Source: Jeongeupia sp. HS-3 (GTDB lineage Bacteria; Pseudomonadota; Gammaproteobacteria; Burkholderiales; Chitinibacteraceae). From it: DNA of 64,000 bases. The position numbers were made by a program, and so were the translations under genes. The stretch covers positions 2,852,001-2,916,000 of the forward strand of contig NZ_AP024094.1 in assembly GCF_015140455.1 (NCBI RefSeq). Reading direction: 5' to 3'. Position 1 is the stretch's first letter. The number at the start of each line of letters is the position of its first letter. The notes under the pieces are model-generated. The model did no database searches, had not been told where the DNA came from, and saw nothing but the letters and a program-made list of their open reading frames with translations. Below are positions 54,599-62,350 of this stretch, piece after piece.

Positions 54599-55759
54599 AT
54601 GACGCTCTTCAAAGATTTCTCGCTTTCGACCCTGGTCGCCGGTTTTGTCACCGTGCTGGTCGGTTTCACCAGCTCGGCGGTGATCGTCTTTCAGGCGGCG
54701 CAGGCGCTCGGCGCGACCGAGGCGCAGATTGCCTCGTGGATGTGGGCGCTCGGGCTGGCGATGGGGCTGACCTGCATCGGTTTGTCGCTGCGCTACAGAG
54801 TGCCCGTGGTCACGGCGTGGTCGACGCCGGGCGCGGCGATGCTGGTGACCAGCGTCGCCGGCGTGACGATGGCCGAGGCGGTCGGCGCTTTCTGCATCAG
54901 CGCGGTGCTGATTGCCATCGCTGGCGCAACCGGCTGGTTTGAGAAGGCGATGCAGCGCATTCCGGTGGCGATCGCCTCGGCGATGCTCGCCGGCGTGCTG
55001 CTGCGCTTCGGCCTCGCGGCGTTCACCGCCTTGCAGAGCCAGTTCGTCATGGTGATCGCGATGCTGGCCACCTATCTGGCGATGCGGCGTTTTTCGCCGC
55101 GCTACGCCATCGTCGCGGTGCTCGCCGTCGGCGTGGGTCTTGCGGCGATGAACGGCAGCCTGCACTGGCGCGAGATCCGGCTCGAACTGGCACGGCCCGA
55201 ATTCGTGATGCCGGCGTTTTCCTGGCATGCACTGGCCAGCGTCGCGCTGCCGCTGTTTGTCGTGACCATGGCGTCGCAGAACGTCCCCGGGGTTGCGGTG
55301 TTGCGCGCGTCGAACTACCACCCGCCGATCTCGCCGCTGATCACCGCTACCGGGCTGACGACCTTGCTGCTGGCGCCGTTCGGTGCCTTCGCGGTTAACC
55401 TCGCGGCGATCACCGCGGCGATCTGCATGGGCAAGGAGGCGCACGAGGACGAAAAGCGCCGCTACACCGCAGCCGTGGCTGCCGGCGTGTTCTACCTGAT
55501 CATCGGCATCTTCGGCGCGGCGGTGGCGACCTTGTTTGCGGCGTTCCCGAAGGAGCTGGTCGTCGCGCTCGCAGGTTTGGCTTTGCTCAACACCATCGGT
55601 AATGGGCTGACCGCGGCGTTGAAGGAAGACGGTACGCGAGAAGCGGCGATGATCACTTTTCTGGTCACCGCTTCGGGGGTGACGCTGGCGGGGGTCGGGT
55701 CGGCGTTCTGGGGGCTGATTGCGGGGGCGGTGGCGTTGATGGTGCGGCCACGGGCTTGA
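54599..55759 (+). CDS. benE: Benzoate transporter BenE family
   Basis: 386-residue inner-membrane protein with 10-12 helices. Family pattern: FSLSTLVAGFVTVLVGFTSSAVIVFQAAQALGATEAQIASWMWALGLAMGLTCIGLSLRYRVPVVTAWSTPGAAML and the C-terminal IGNGLTAALKEDGTREAAMITFLVTASGVTLAGVGSAFWG. Benzoate/H+ symport is known for some members; no aromatic degradation genes are adjacent. Start ATG 54599. Confidence 0.9.
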   Translation: MTLFKDFSLSTLVAGFVTVLVGFTSSAVIVFQAAQALGATEAQIASWMWALGLAMGLTCIGLSLRYRVPVVTAWSTPGAAMLVTSVAGVTMAEAVGAFCISAVLIAIAGATGWFEKAMQRIPVAIASAMLAGVLLRFGLAAFTALQSQFVMVIAMLATYLAMRRFSPRYAIVAVLAVGVGLAAMNGSLHWREIRLELARPEFVMPAFSWHALASVALPLFVVTMASQNVPGVAVLRASNYHPPISPLITATGLTTLLLAPFGAFAVNLAAITAAICMGKEAHEDEKRRYTAAVAAGVFYLIIGIFGAAVATLFAAFPKELVVALAGLALLNTIGNGLTAALKEDGTREAAMITFLVTASGVTLAGVGSAFWGLIAGAVALMVRPRA

Positions 55760-55799
55760 ATGGTTAAGCGCCTGCGGCGCGGTGTAAAAGCCTTGATGC

Positions 55800-56300
55800 C
55801 GGTTCCGCCCGGCGGACGAGGTACTTTCTTTTGCTTCGCCAAAAGAAAGTACCCAAAGAAAAGGCGCCCCCGCATCCGCGCCCCTTCGGGGTTCCCTGTG
55901 CTGCGCGCCAAACGCGGCGGGGTCCTGAACTCGCCCTTCGGGCTCAGACAGCCAGGCCCCGAAACCCCGCGTCCGGCTGTGCTGCTCGGCGCTACTGAGG
56001 GGAACGGGGTGGTTTGCCATCTGCAATGGGTGAAAACGACGCCAGCAATCCGCAACGGTTGAGAAAAGCGGCTTTTACAATCCCGTTCGCCAGCGCCGAG
56101 GAGTGGAGCGAGACGGGCCGGGTTTATGGCTTGGCTCGCGACCGATCGAGGGCAGCCCGGAGGGCCGCAGGGCGCGGGTCGCCTTTGGAGTGAAGGGGGC
56201 TTTGGCGAGACAAAGCTCCCTTCCCGTCCGCGCGGCGGAACGCGCATGTAACGCCTTTAGCCGCGCCGCAGGCGCTAATACCCGGAGTCAACCTACGCCG
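55800..56300. repeat. Non-coding region with a hairpin-bearing repeat-like element
   Basis: The 558-base gap between benE and hmp has no credible gene. It contains a 14-bp perfect inverted repeat (GGTACTTTCTTTTG, 55820-55833, with its complement at 55840-55853) and the flanking AAAGAAAAGGCGCCC, then several GC hairpins. I recall this sequence type, with the TTTCTTTTGCTTCGCC hairpin, as a dispersed element in several beta- and gammaproteobacterial genomes, sometimes misannotated as short ORFs. Boundaries are approximate. Confidence 0.55.
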
Positions 56301-56317
56301 TGGCTATGCCAATTCAA

Positions 56318-57511
56318 TCACAGCGTCGCCGTCAGCAAATCCGGCCCAAACACCTCGAAATGCACCCGCTCAGCCGCCACGCCCAGCCCCAGTAGTGCAT
56401 CACGCTGCGCGATCATGAACGCCAGCGGCCCGCACAGGTAGTAATCGGCGTCGGATTGAACGATGGCGGCTGCGTGCTCGGCCAGATCGAAGCGACCGTG
56501 GTGGTCGCCGCGGTCCTCATCACGCGCATCGTCGTAAACGATCAGCTCGGCGATATTCGCCGCCGGCGCCAGCTCGCGCTTGAGGATGTGTCGGCCGCCA
56601 TGCGCGGCAACGTGGACGAATACGCCCTGCCGTTGCGGCTGCAGCCGGCGCAGATGCTGGCGCATCGCAACCATTGGCGTGACGCCGACGCCGGCCGAAA
56701 TCATCACCACCGGTGTGTCGGCGGCAAGATCGAGCGCGAGGTCGCCGAACGGGTTGCTCACCAGCCAGCGGCTGCCGACCTCGGCATGCTGTGCCAGATG
56801 CATCGACACCAATCCATCGGGGCGGGCGTCGTCACCGGCCTCCTGCTTCACCGTGATGCGCAGCGTCTTGCCGTCGGCAGCGTCGGAGAGGCTGTACTGG
56901 CGCAGCTGGCGCAGGCCGATTTCGGGCAGATCGACCTGCACGCTGACGTACTGGCCGGGTTTGAACGCCGGCGCCGGTTTGTCGTCGGTCGGCAGCAGCC
57001 GCAGCGATACGGCGACGTCGCCCTCGGCCACGCGCTCGATCACTTCGTATTCGCGCAGGAAGCTGGCCGGGGTGATGCCGGCGTCCTTGTACAGCACCGC
57101 CTCGCGCGCGATCAGCTCGCCGGCGAAGCGCCAGTACACGGTGTCCCACGCCTCGGCGATCTCGGCCGTGACCGCGTCGCCGAGCACTTCGCCGATCGCC
57201 GCCATCAGGTGCCGGCCGACGATGGTGTACATGTCCGGCGAGATGCCGAGGCTGGCGTGTTTGTGGGCGATGCGGTTCAGCAGCGGCTCGATCGTGCCCG
57301 GCGCATCGCAATGCTGAGCGTAGGCGTAGACCGCGCCAGCGAGCGCCTGCTTCTGCTCGCCCGACGCCTGGTTGCCCTGGTTGAAGAGGTTGCGCAGCTC
57401 GGGATGCGCGGTCAGCATCCGCCCGTAGAAGCAGCCGGTGATCGCGGTGGCGTTGGCGGCGACGACCGGCAGCGTGGCATCGATGGTGGCGCGGTGGTTC
57501 GGTGCAAGCAT
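56318..57511 (-). CDS. hmp: Nitric oxide dioxygenase flavohemoprotein Hmp
   Basis: Converts NO to nitrate using O2 and NAD(P)H. 397 residues. Globin domain with Tyr29, Gln53 and proximal His85 (RIAHKHASLGI), then a ferredoxin reductase part with FAD motif RQYSLSD and NAD motif VVMISAGVGVTPMVAMRQHL, C-terminal VHFEVFGPDL. AAGGAAG ribosome site before the ATG. It is downstream of and transcribed in the same direction as nsrR; an NsrR-like site lies in its leader. Confidence 0.96.
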   Translation of the reverse strand: MLAPNHRATIDATLPVVAANATAITGCFYGRMLTAHPELRNLFNQGNQASGEQKQALAGAVYAYAQHCDAPGTIEPLLNRIAHKHASLGISPDMYTIVGRHLMAAIGEVLGDAVTAEIAEAWDTVYWRFAGELIAREAVLYKDAGITPASFLREYEVIERVAEGDVAVSLRLLPTDDKPAPAFKPGQYVSVQVDLPEIGLRQLRQYSLSDAADGKTLRITVKQEAGDDARPDGLVSMHLAQHAEVGSRWLVSNPFGDLALDLAADTPVVMISAGVGVTPMVAMRQHLRRLQPQRQGVFVHVAAHGGRHILKRELAPAANIAELIVYDDARDEDRGDHHGRFDLAEHAAAIVQSDADYYLCGPLAFMIAQRDALLGLGVAAERVHFEVFGPDLLTATL

Positions 57512-57528
57512 GGGTTCTTCCTTTTAGT

Positions 57529-57545
57529 GGTATATGAAATGCAAC
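57529..57545. promoter_or_regulatory. Possible NsrR half-matching site upstream of hmp
   Basis: GGTATATGAAATGCAAC, 18 bases from the hmp start, shares ATGCAAC with the better site in front of nsrR, but the other arm is degenerate. Confidence 0.35.
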
Positions 57546-57587
57546 AAAAAGAGCCGTAAAAGAGCGGGAACGCGTCCCGCCTAGTAT

Positions 57588-58037
57588 TCAGTGTGCCGGC
57601 ATCGCCACCATACGGTGCATCTGCGCGATCAGCCCGGCGGTGGGGGAGGCGCAGATTTGGGCCAGCGTGTAGCCGTCGAGGGTGCGGTAGAAGCTTTGCA
57701 AGGCGTCGGCGAGTGCGCCGCGCAAGCGGCAGCCGCTCCGGAGCACGCAGACTTCGCCTTCGCAATCGATCAGCGCCGTCGTGCCTTCCATCTCGCGCAG
57801 GATCTGCCCGAGCGTCAGCGATCCGGCCGGCACGCCGAGGCGGATGCCGCCGCTGCGGCCACGCGTCGCCGACACCCAGCCAAGATGAACCAGCCGGTTC
57901 ACCACCTTGACGAGGTGATTGCGCGGCACGTCGAACTGCGCGGCGATTTCGGCGATGGTGACGAGGTCGTTGCGGCCGGGGTAGCTCAGATACATCAGCA
58001 CCCGGAGCGAGAGGTCGGTGTAGCGGGTCAGTTGCAT
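57588..58037 (-). CDS. nsrR: Rrf2-family nitric-oxide-sensing repressor NsrR
   Basis: 149 residues. Rrf2 winged helix (LTRYTDLSLRVLMYLSYPGRNDLVTIAEIAAQFDVPRNHLVKVVNRLVHLGWVSATRGRSGGI) and the iron-sulfur cysteines Cys92, Cys97 and Cys103 in CEGEVCVLRSGC, which match the NsrR spacing. NO destroys the cluster and derepresses hmp. Start ATG 58037; an extension to 58088 overlaps its own operator. Confidence 0.93.
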   Translation of the reverse strand: MQLTRYTDLSLRVLMYLSYPGRNDLVTIAEIAAQFDVPRNHLVKVVNRLVHLGWVSATRGRSGGIRLGVPAGSLTLGQILREMEGTTALIDCEGEVCVLRSGCRLRGALADALQSFYRTLDGYTLAQICASPTAGLIAQMHRMVAMPAH

Positions 58038-58049
58038 GGCGGGCTCTAT

Positions 58050-58074
58050 AAAGTCGCATTTATAATGCAACTTT
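58050..58074. promoter_or_regulatory. NsrR-type operator in front of nsrR
   Basis: Arms AAAGTCGCAT (58050-58059) and ATGCAACTTT (58065-58074) match as an inverted repeat at 9 of 10 positions around a 5-base TTATA spacer. The layout fits the NsrR motif (11-1-11 AT-rich with ATGCA arms). It suggests autoregulation; it may also influence the divergent HPr gene. Confidence 0.7.
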
Positions 58075-58196
58075 GTTTGATCTGGCACAAGTGTCTTTGT
58101 ACCGGGATGCCGGCACCATGGCGCGCTACCCTAGCTGCCTCGGCGCGTGCACCGGCACGGTGTGCGCCACCATGGCAATTCCCGGAGGTTTTCCCC

Positions 58197-58463
58197 GTGC
58201 ACATTTTCGAGCTGGTTTTCCGGGACGCTGCCGGCCTGCACACGCGCCCGGCGGCGCGGCTGGTGCTGCTGGCGCGCGAATACGCGGCGTCGGTGCGCAT
58301 CTGCGCCGGCGAGCGCTCGGCCGATGCGCGGCAGCTGGTGGCGCTGATGAAGCTCGGTGTCGGCAGCGGCGATACGCTGACCATCCACGTCGACGGCCCT
58401 GATGAAACAGCTGCCGTTACCGCGTTGCGCGCGCTGTTCGACGAACTGAACGCCGTGGCCTGA
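58197..58463 (+). CDS. HPr-family phosphocarrier protein
   Basis: 88 residues. The phosphorylated histidine is His15 in GLHTRPAARLV. The usual regulatory Ser46 is Gln (ARQLVALMKLG). No enzyme I or permease gene is adjacent, so this may be a stand-alone or regulatory phosphocarrier. Starts at GTG 58197, 8 bases after GGAGG. Divergent from nsrR; its stop touches the convergent nudC stop. Confidence 0.85.
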   Translation: MHIFELVFRDAAGLHTRPAARLVLLAREYAASVRICAGERSADARQLVALMKLGVGSGDTLTIHVDGPDETAAVTALRALFDELNAVA

Positions 58464-59282
58464 TCAGTCGCGCAGCCCGGCGATCGCGTCGTCGATCAGT
58501 CGCCGGGCGATGCTGGCCTGCGCCGGCAGCTCGGGCAGTGCGGCGATGTCGAACCAGCGCGCATCCTCGATTTCGCCTTCCTGCGGCACGATGTCGCCGG
58601 CGACGTAATCGGCGTGGAAGGCGAGCATCAGCGAGTGCGGGAAGGGCCAGCTCTGGCTGGCGAACCAGCGCAGATTGGTGATGCTGACGCCGACTTCTTC
58701 CATCGTCTCGCGGTGGACGCAGGCTTCGAGTGTTTCGCCCGGTTCGACGAAGCCGGCGAGTGCACTGTAAACCCCGGGCTTGAAGTGCGGCGAGCGCGCC
58801 AGCAGCAGCTCGCGGCCGCGGCGGATCAGCACCATCATCGCCGGCGATACGCGCGGGTACATCCGGTGCTCGCAGGCCGGGCAGATCGCCGTGGCCTCGT
58901 GTTCGGCGACTTCGGTGGCGGCGCCGCAGCGACCGCAATGGCGATGATCACGCAGCCATGCCAGCAATTGGCGGGCGCGGGCGGAGATCCAGAACGCATC
59001 GTCATCCAGTCGGCCATGCAGCGCGCGCAGTCCTTCGATCGCCAGCCCGTCCGGTGCGGCCGTGCCCTCGGGCCAGGCCAGCAGCCGGCACGGCACGCCG
59101 CCCAGATGGCCGATCAGCACGTCGACTTCGGGGGCGCCCAGCGCGGCCAGCGCGCCGAGGCCAGGCAGTGTTGCGTCGTGTGTCACCAGATGCCGGTCGC
59201 CGACGATGGCCAGACACAGTGCCGGTTCGCTCGGCAACAGGGTCGAAAAACACGGGACAAAGTCGGGGGGCAGCATATTCAT
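58464..59282 (-). CDS. nudC: NAD(+)/NADH pyrophosphatase NudC
   Basis: Hydrolyses NAD(H) to NMN(H) and AMP and removes NAD caps from RNA. 272 residues: N-terminal domain, zinc site CGRC...CPAC, Nudix box GFVEPGETLEACVHRETMEEVG, and the NudC signature SQSWPFPHS. ATG 59282. Downstream of the NAMPT gene on the same strand, separated by 84 bases. Confidence 0.95.
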   Translation of the reverse strand: MNMLPPDFVPCFSTLLPSEPALCLAIVGDRHLVTHDATLPGLGALAALGAPEVDVLIGHLGGVPCRLLAWPEGTAAPDGLAIEGLRALHGRLDDDAFWISARARQLLAWLRDHRHCGRCGAATEVAEHEATAICPACEHRMYPRVSPAMMVLIRRGRELLLARSPHFKPGVYSALAGFVEPGETLEACVHRETMEEVGVSITNLRWFASQSWPFPHSLMLAFHADYVAGDIVPQEGEIEDARWFDIAALPELPAQASIARRLIDDAIAGLRD

Positions 59283-59366
59283 CGGTGGTTCTTCGGCAAC
59301 TGGGCGAAAGCCTGAATCATACGCCGGTGGTGATCGCCCGATCAGCACCGGTCGGCAAGCCCGCAG

Positions 59367-60746
59367 CTAGAGCGCCGCACGCAGGCGCACCGTGGCGAAA
59401 CCGGCCTCGTTGTGCAACTCGCCGTTGCGGTAAACCGTTTGCAGCAGCGGTTCGCCGAGCGTGGCGTCGATCGGGCCGCTCACATAGTGGCCGTGGGCGT
59501 CGCGGTACAGCATCAGCCGGCCGGGTTTGGAGGTCTTGCCCGGATCGGTGACCGGCGCCTTGTAGACGTCGCGCCATTCACCATCAATGCGGATCGCCGA
59601 GGTTTTCAGCGCCCAGCGCAAGGTATCGCGGTTCATGTCCTGCAGCAGCGCACCGCCCATGCCGAAGGCGAGATTGTCGGCCGAGTAACCGGCGGTCAGC
59701 AGCGTGTCGAGCACATGGCGGATCGACGCCTCGTTGACGCCGTCGCCCTGGATCAGCCGCACATGGTTGATGACCTTGTAGCCCTTGCGGTTGGTGGTGG
59801 CGCCAAAACGCGCCGCCAGCAGTTCGGCGCAGCGCAGCACCACGGTGGCCGGATCGCCCGAATCGGGCCGCACCACCAGTGTTGCGCCGCTCTGGATCAC
59901 CGCGTCGCGCAGCGCCTCGCCCCACATCGCGTCGACCGCGTGATAGATGTCGTAGCTGTCCGAGACGCAGGCGAAGATCGCGCCGGGCGTGCCGAAGCGC
60001 GCCAGCATATTGCGGTAGGCGGCCAGCTCGCCGTCGCGGCCCCACGCGGTGATGGTGCTGTGCTCGGCCGCCGGGATCGAGAAGCCGGCCAGCGGCTCGT
60101 CGTAGTAGCGTTTGGCGGCGACCAGCGCCAGCACGGTGTCGGTGCCCTGAAAGTTGACCAGATGCGCCATGCCGCCGAGCGCGGCGGTTTCGCTGCTCGA
60201 TGCGCCGCGCGCGCCGAAGTCGTGCAGCTTGAACGGCAACTGGCCGTCGACATCGTCCGAACTGCGGATCAGCGCCGCGCGGATGCTCGCCTTGATCGCG
60301 CGGCTGCGGGTCGCCACGGTGGCCGGATACCAGACGCGCAGCCACAGCGATTCGAAATACGAGCCGATCCAGAACAGCTCGGGGTCGGTCGATTCAAAGG
60401 TGGCCAGCACATTGTGATTCGGGATCACCAGCCCTTCGGGCGCGGCCTTGATTTCCAGCGGCAGCCAGCCGCCGTGCACGTCGACAATGCGCCGGAACGC
60501 CGCCTCGGCAAACGGTTCGCCGTGCGCGGCAAACAGCGCGGCGGCCTCGTCGACCATCGCGTGGGTGATCGGCGTGGCGAGGTATTCGCGCAGGATCGCC
60601 TGCAGGCCGAACCACAGCGTATCGGGATAGGCGCCGCCGCGCGATTCGATATAGCCGAACATGCCGTCGGCGCCGGGCGGGTACTGCAGGAAGTGGCTGG
60701 CCTTGTACGAATCGGTGTTCAGCAGCAGGTTGGCGCTCAGGGACAT
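59367..60746 (-). CDS. nadV: Nicotinamide phosphoribosyltransferase (NAMPT/NadV type)
   Basis: Makes NMN from nicotinamide and PRPP, the non-deamidating NAD salvage step. 459 residues. Visible: LLLNTDSYKASHFLQYPPGADGMFGYIESRGG, FGARGASSSETAALGGMAHLVNFQGTDT, AEHSTITAWGRDGE, RPDSGDPATVVL and the C-terminal NRDTLRWALKTSAIRIDGEWRDVYKAPVTDPGKTSKPGR. This type is commoner in animals and phages and sporadic in bacteria. GGAG 5 bases before the ATG. Neighbour of nudC, whose product NMN is the same molecule. Confidence 0.93.
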   Translation of the reverse strand: MSLSANLLLNTDSYKASHFLQYPPGADGMFGYIESRGGAYPDTLWFGLQAILREYLATPITHAMVDEAAALFAAHGEPFAEAAFRRIVDVHGGWLPLEIKAAPEGLVIPNHNVLATFESTDPELFWIGSYFESLWLRVWYPATVATRSRAIKASIRAALIRSSDDVDGQLPFKLHDFGARGASSSETAALGGMAHLVNFQGTDTVLALVAAKRYYDEPLAGFSIPAAEHSTITAWGRDGELAAYRNMLARFGTPGAIFACVSDSYDIYHAVDAMWGEALRDAVIQSGATLVVRPDSGDPATVVLRCAELLAARFGATTNRKGYKVINHVRLIQGDGVNEASIRHVLDTLLTAGYSADNLAFGMGGALLQDMNRDTLRWALKTSAIRIDGEWRDVYKAPVTDPGKTSKPGRLMLYRDAHGHYVSGPIDATLGEPLLQTVYRNGELHNEAGFATVRLRAAL

Positions 60747-60794
60747 GGCGGCTCCGCATTGGGGGTGGGCGGCGTGTTTGTTCGTGCGGAGGAC

Positions 60795-61457
60795 TCAGGC
60801 CGGCGCGAGTTCGATGAACCAGTAGCTGCCGTGCAGTTGCTTCTCGCCGCAGACCACATCCAGCGGCGCGGCAAAGCGCGGGGCATCGAGCACCAGCGTG
60901 TGGTATTCGCCGTTTTCGCCGCAAACGTCGACACCGGCGGCATCGAGATCGGCCAGCGTTTGCGCGTCGATGCTGCGGCCGAGGAAGTCCGGCCCCAGCG
61001 CCTCGTTGCACGAGACGATCATCGCGCGGATGCCGCTGTCTATCATTTCCTCGACCAGCGCGCGGCGGTCCTGCTGCCACAGCGGCAAGAGCGCGCCGAG
61101 TTCGGTGCGAGCGCAGACCATTTCTTCCCAGTCGCGATGGGCCTGAAGGTCGATGTCGCCGAACACCGCTGCCCTGGCGCCGAAATCGTCGCGGGCGCGG
61201 CCGAGGCGGGCGACGAACTCGGCCTCGTAGTCGGACCAGCCGGCATTGCCGGTGATCAGCGGCACACCGAGTGCGGCGGCCTGCAGCGTGAGGATAGCCG
61301 GCGGAATGCCGTGCGAGCGCGAACGCGCGCCGGTTTCGTCGAGCATGGTGATCAGCGCCACCGGGGCGTGGCCGGCGGCGATGGCGCGGTGCAGCGCAAG
61401 GCAACTATCCTTGCCGCCGCTCCACGAGGCGACGATGGGGGGGAGGGCTGTAGTCAT
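60795..61457 (-). CDS. Dph6-related ATP pyrophosphatase
   Basis: 220 residues of the adenine nucleotide alpha-hydrolase fold with PP-loop SWSGGKDSCLALHRAI and the diphthine-ammonia ligase-like C-terminal GENGEYHTLVLDAPRF. Bacteria lack diphthamide, so the substrate is unknown. Lies 48 bases upstream of nadV on the same strand, possibly co-transcribed with it. Confidence 0.87.
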   Translation of the reverse strand: MTTALPPIVASWSGGKDSCLALHRAIAAGHAPVALITMLDETGARSRSHGIPPAILTLQAAALGVPLITGNAGWSDYEAEFVARLGRARDDFGARAAVFGDIDLQAHRDWEEMVCARTELGALLPLWQQDRRALVEEMIDSGIRAMIVSCNEALGPDFLGRSIDAQTLADLDAAGVDVCGENGEYHTLVLDAPRFAAPLDVVCGEKQLHGSYWFIELAPA

Positions 61458-61483
61458 CCGGCGATGATACGCCGGCGTCGACG

Positions 61484-62209
61484 CTACAGCGAAGGCAGGC
61501 CGCAGACTTGCCGGTGGAATTCGCTCAGCAGCGGCCACTCCTGGCCGAGGCAGTAACTGACGCATTGGGCATCGAATGCCTTGCGATCGAAGCCCGGATA
61601 ATGGCTCATGCGCTCGACCGCGCGTTCGACGTACATCGGTCGGCTGCTGGCCGCGCTGACACAGTCACGGCCGGTTTGCGGCGCGCAGACCGTGGCCGCT
61701 TCCTTGTGCAGCCAGTCGCAATCGCTCAGGTCAACCCGGGTATTCGCCGCTGCGCCCTGATGGAAGCTCAGCACATTGCCTTGCAGCGTTGCGGTGCGAT
61801 GCTGGCCGCGATCAAAACCGAGATCGATGTTGAGGGTGCGGCCCGTGACCGAAAGCTGTGGCGGTGCGGTCAGGCTGATCAACCGTGGGTCTTGCAGTAC
61901 CCGCACCTTTTTGCCGTCGAGCACCACCAGCAGATAACGTCCGCCGCCGCCGGAGCCGCCGTCACCGAGAAAAACCAGTGCGACATCGCGACCGGGCAGT
62001 TCGGCGACGCTGTCAAAGCTGAGGTACTGGTCCGGTGCGTCGAACAGCGTCTTGCCCTGATAGCGCAAGGTGCCGAACGGTCGGGCCGGGTTGTCGCGCA
62101 CGATGCGCAAGGTGCCAAAGCGGGTGGCTTCCCACGCGATCAGCTCGACGGCGGCGTGGGCGCCGATGGTGGTCAGCATCAGCATCAGCGCGGTCAGCCA
62201 GCGTTGCAT
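61484..62209 (-). CDS. Predicted secreted protein of unknown function
   Basis: 241 residues: signal peptide MQRWLTALMLMLTTIGAHA, a beta-rich middle (LRIVRDNPARPFGTLRYQGKTLFD...VALVFLGDGGSGGGGRYLLVVLDGKKVRVLQDPRL), and a cysteine-containing tail (Cys in DCDWLH, TVCAPQ, GRDCVS, QCVSYC, QVCGLP) that could form disulfides. Not recognised. Same strand as the Dph6-like gene, 26 bases upstream of it. Confidence 0.7.
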   Translation of the reverse strand: MQRWLTALMLMLTTIGAHAAVELIAWEATRFGTLRIVRDNPARPFGTLRYQGKTLFDAPDQYLSFDSVAELPGRDVALVFLGDGGSGGGGRYLLVVLDGKKVRVLQDPRLISLTAPPQLSVTGRTLNIDLGFDRGQHRTATLQGNVLSFHQGAAANTRVDLSDCDWLHKEAATVCAPQTGRDCVSAASSRPMYVERAVERMSHYPGFDRKAFDAQCVSYCLGQEWPLLSEFHRQVCGLPSL

Positions 62210-62319
62210 CGTGCGATCTCCGAAAGGTTGGTGTGATTTCCTTACATTCTAGCGGGCGGATGCGTTTGTGCTGAGCGAACGATTTACCGTGCCGGAGTGA
62301 GCCGGTTCATTGCGCCGAT

Positions 62320-62344
62320 GAAAAAGCCGGCGCTGGCGCCGGCT
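62320..62344 (-). terminator. Terminator after emrB
   Basis: On the - strand stem AGCCGGCG/CGCCGGCT (62325-62332 with 62337-62344) is followed by TTTTT. Located just after the emrB stop. Confidence 0.88.
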
Positions 62345-62350
62345 CCTGGC

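Noticed and set aside
53882-56026. 714-codon - strand frame through benE
   Set aside because: Only its last 182 codons are the GNAT gene; the rest is antisense to benE and the non-coding element.
55492-56247. 251-codon frame in the benE-hmp gap
   Set aside because: It runs across the hairpin element and benE antisense; no ribosome site or motifs. Likely one of the spurious ORFs such elements produce.
59412-61556. 714-codon + strand frame opposite nadV and the Dph6-like gene
   Set aside because: Antisense shadow; both opposing genes have clear motifs.
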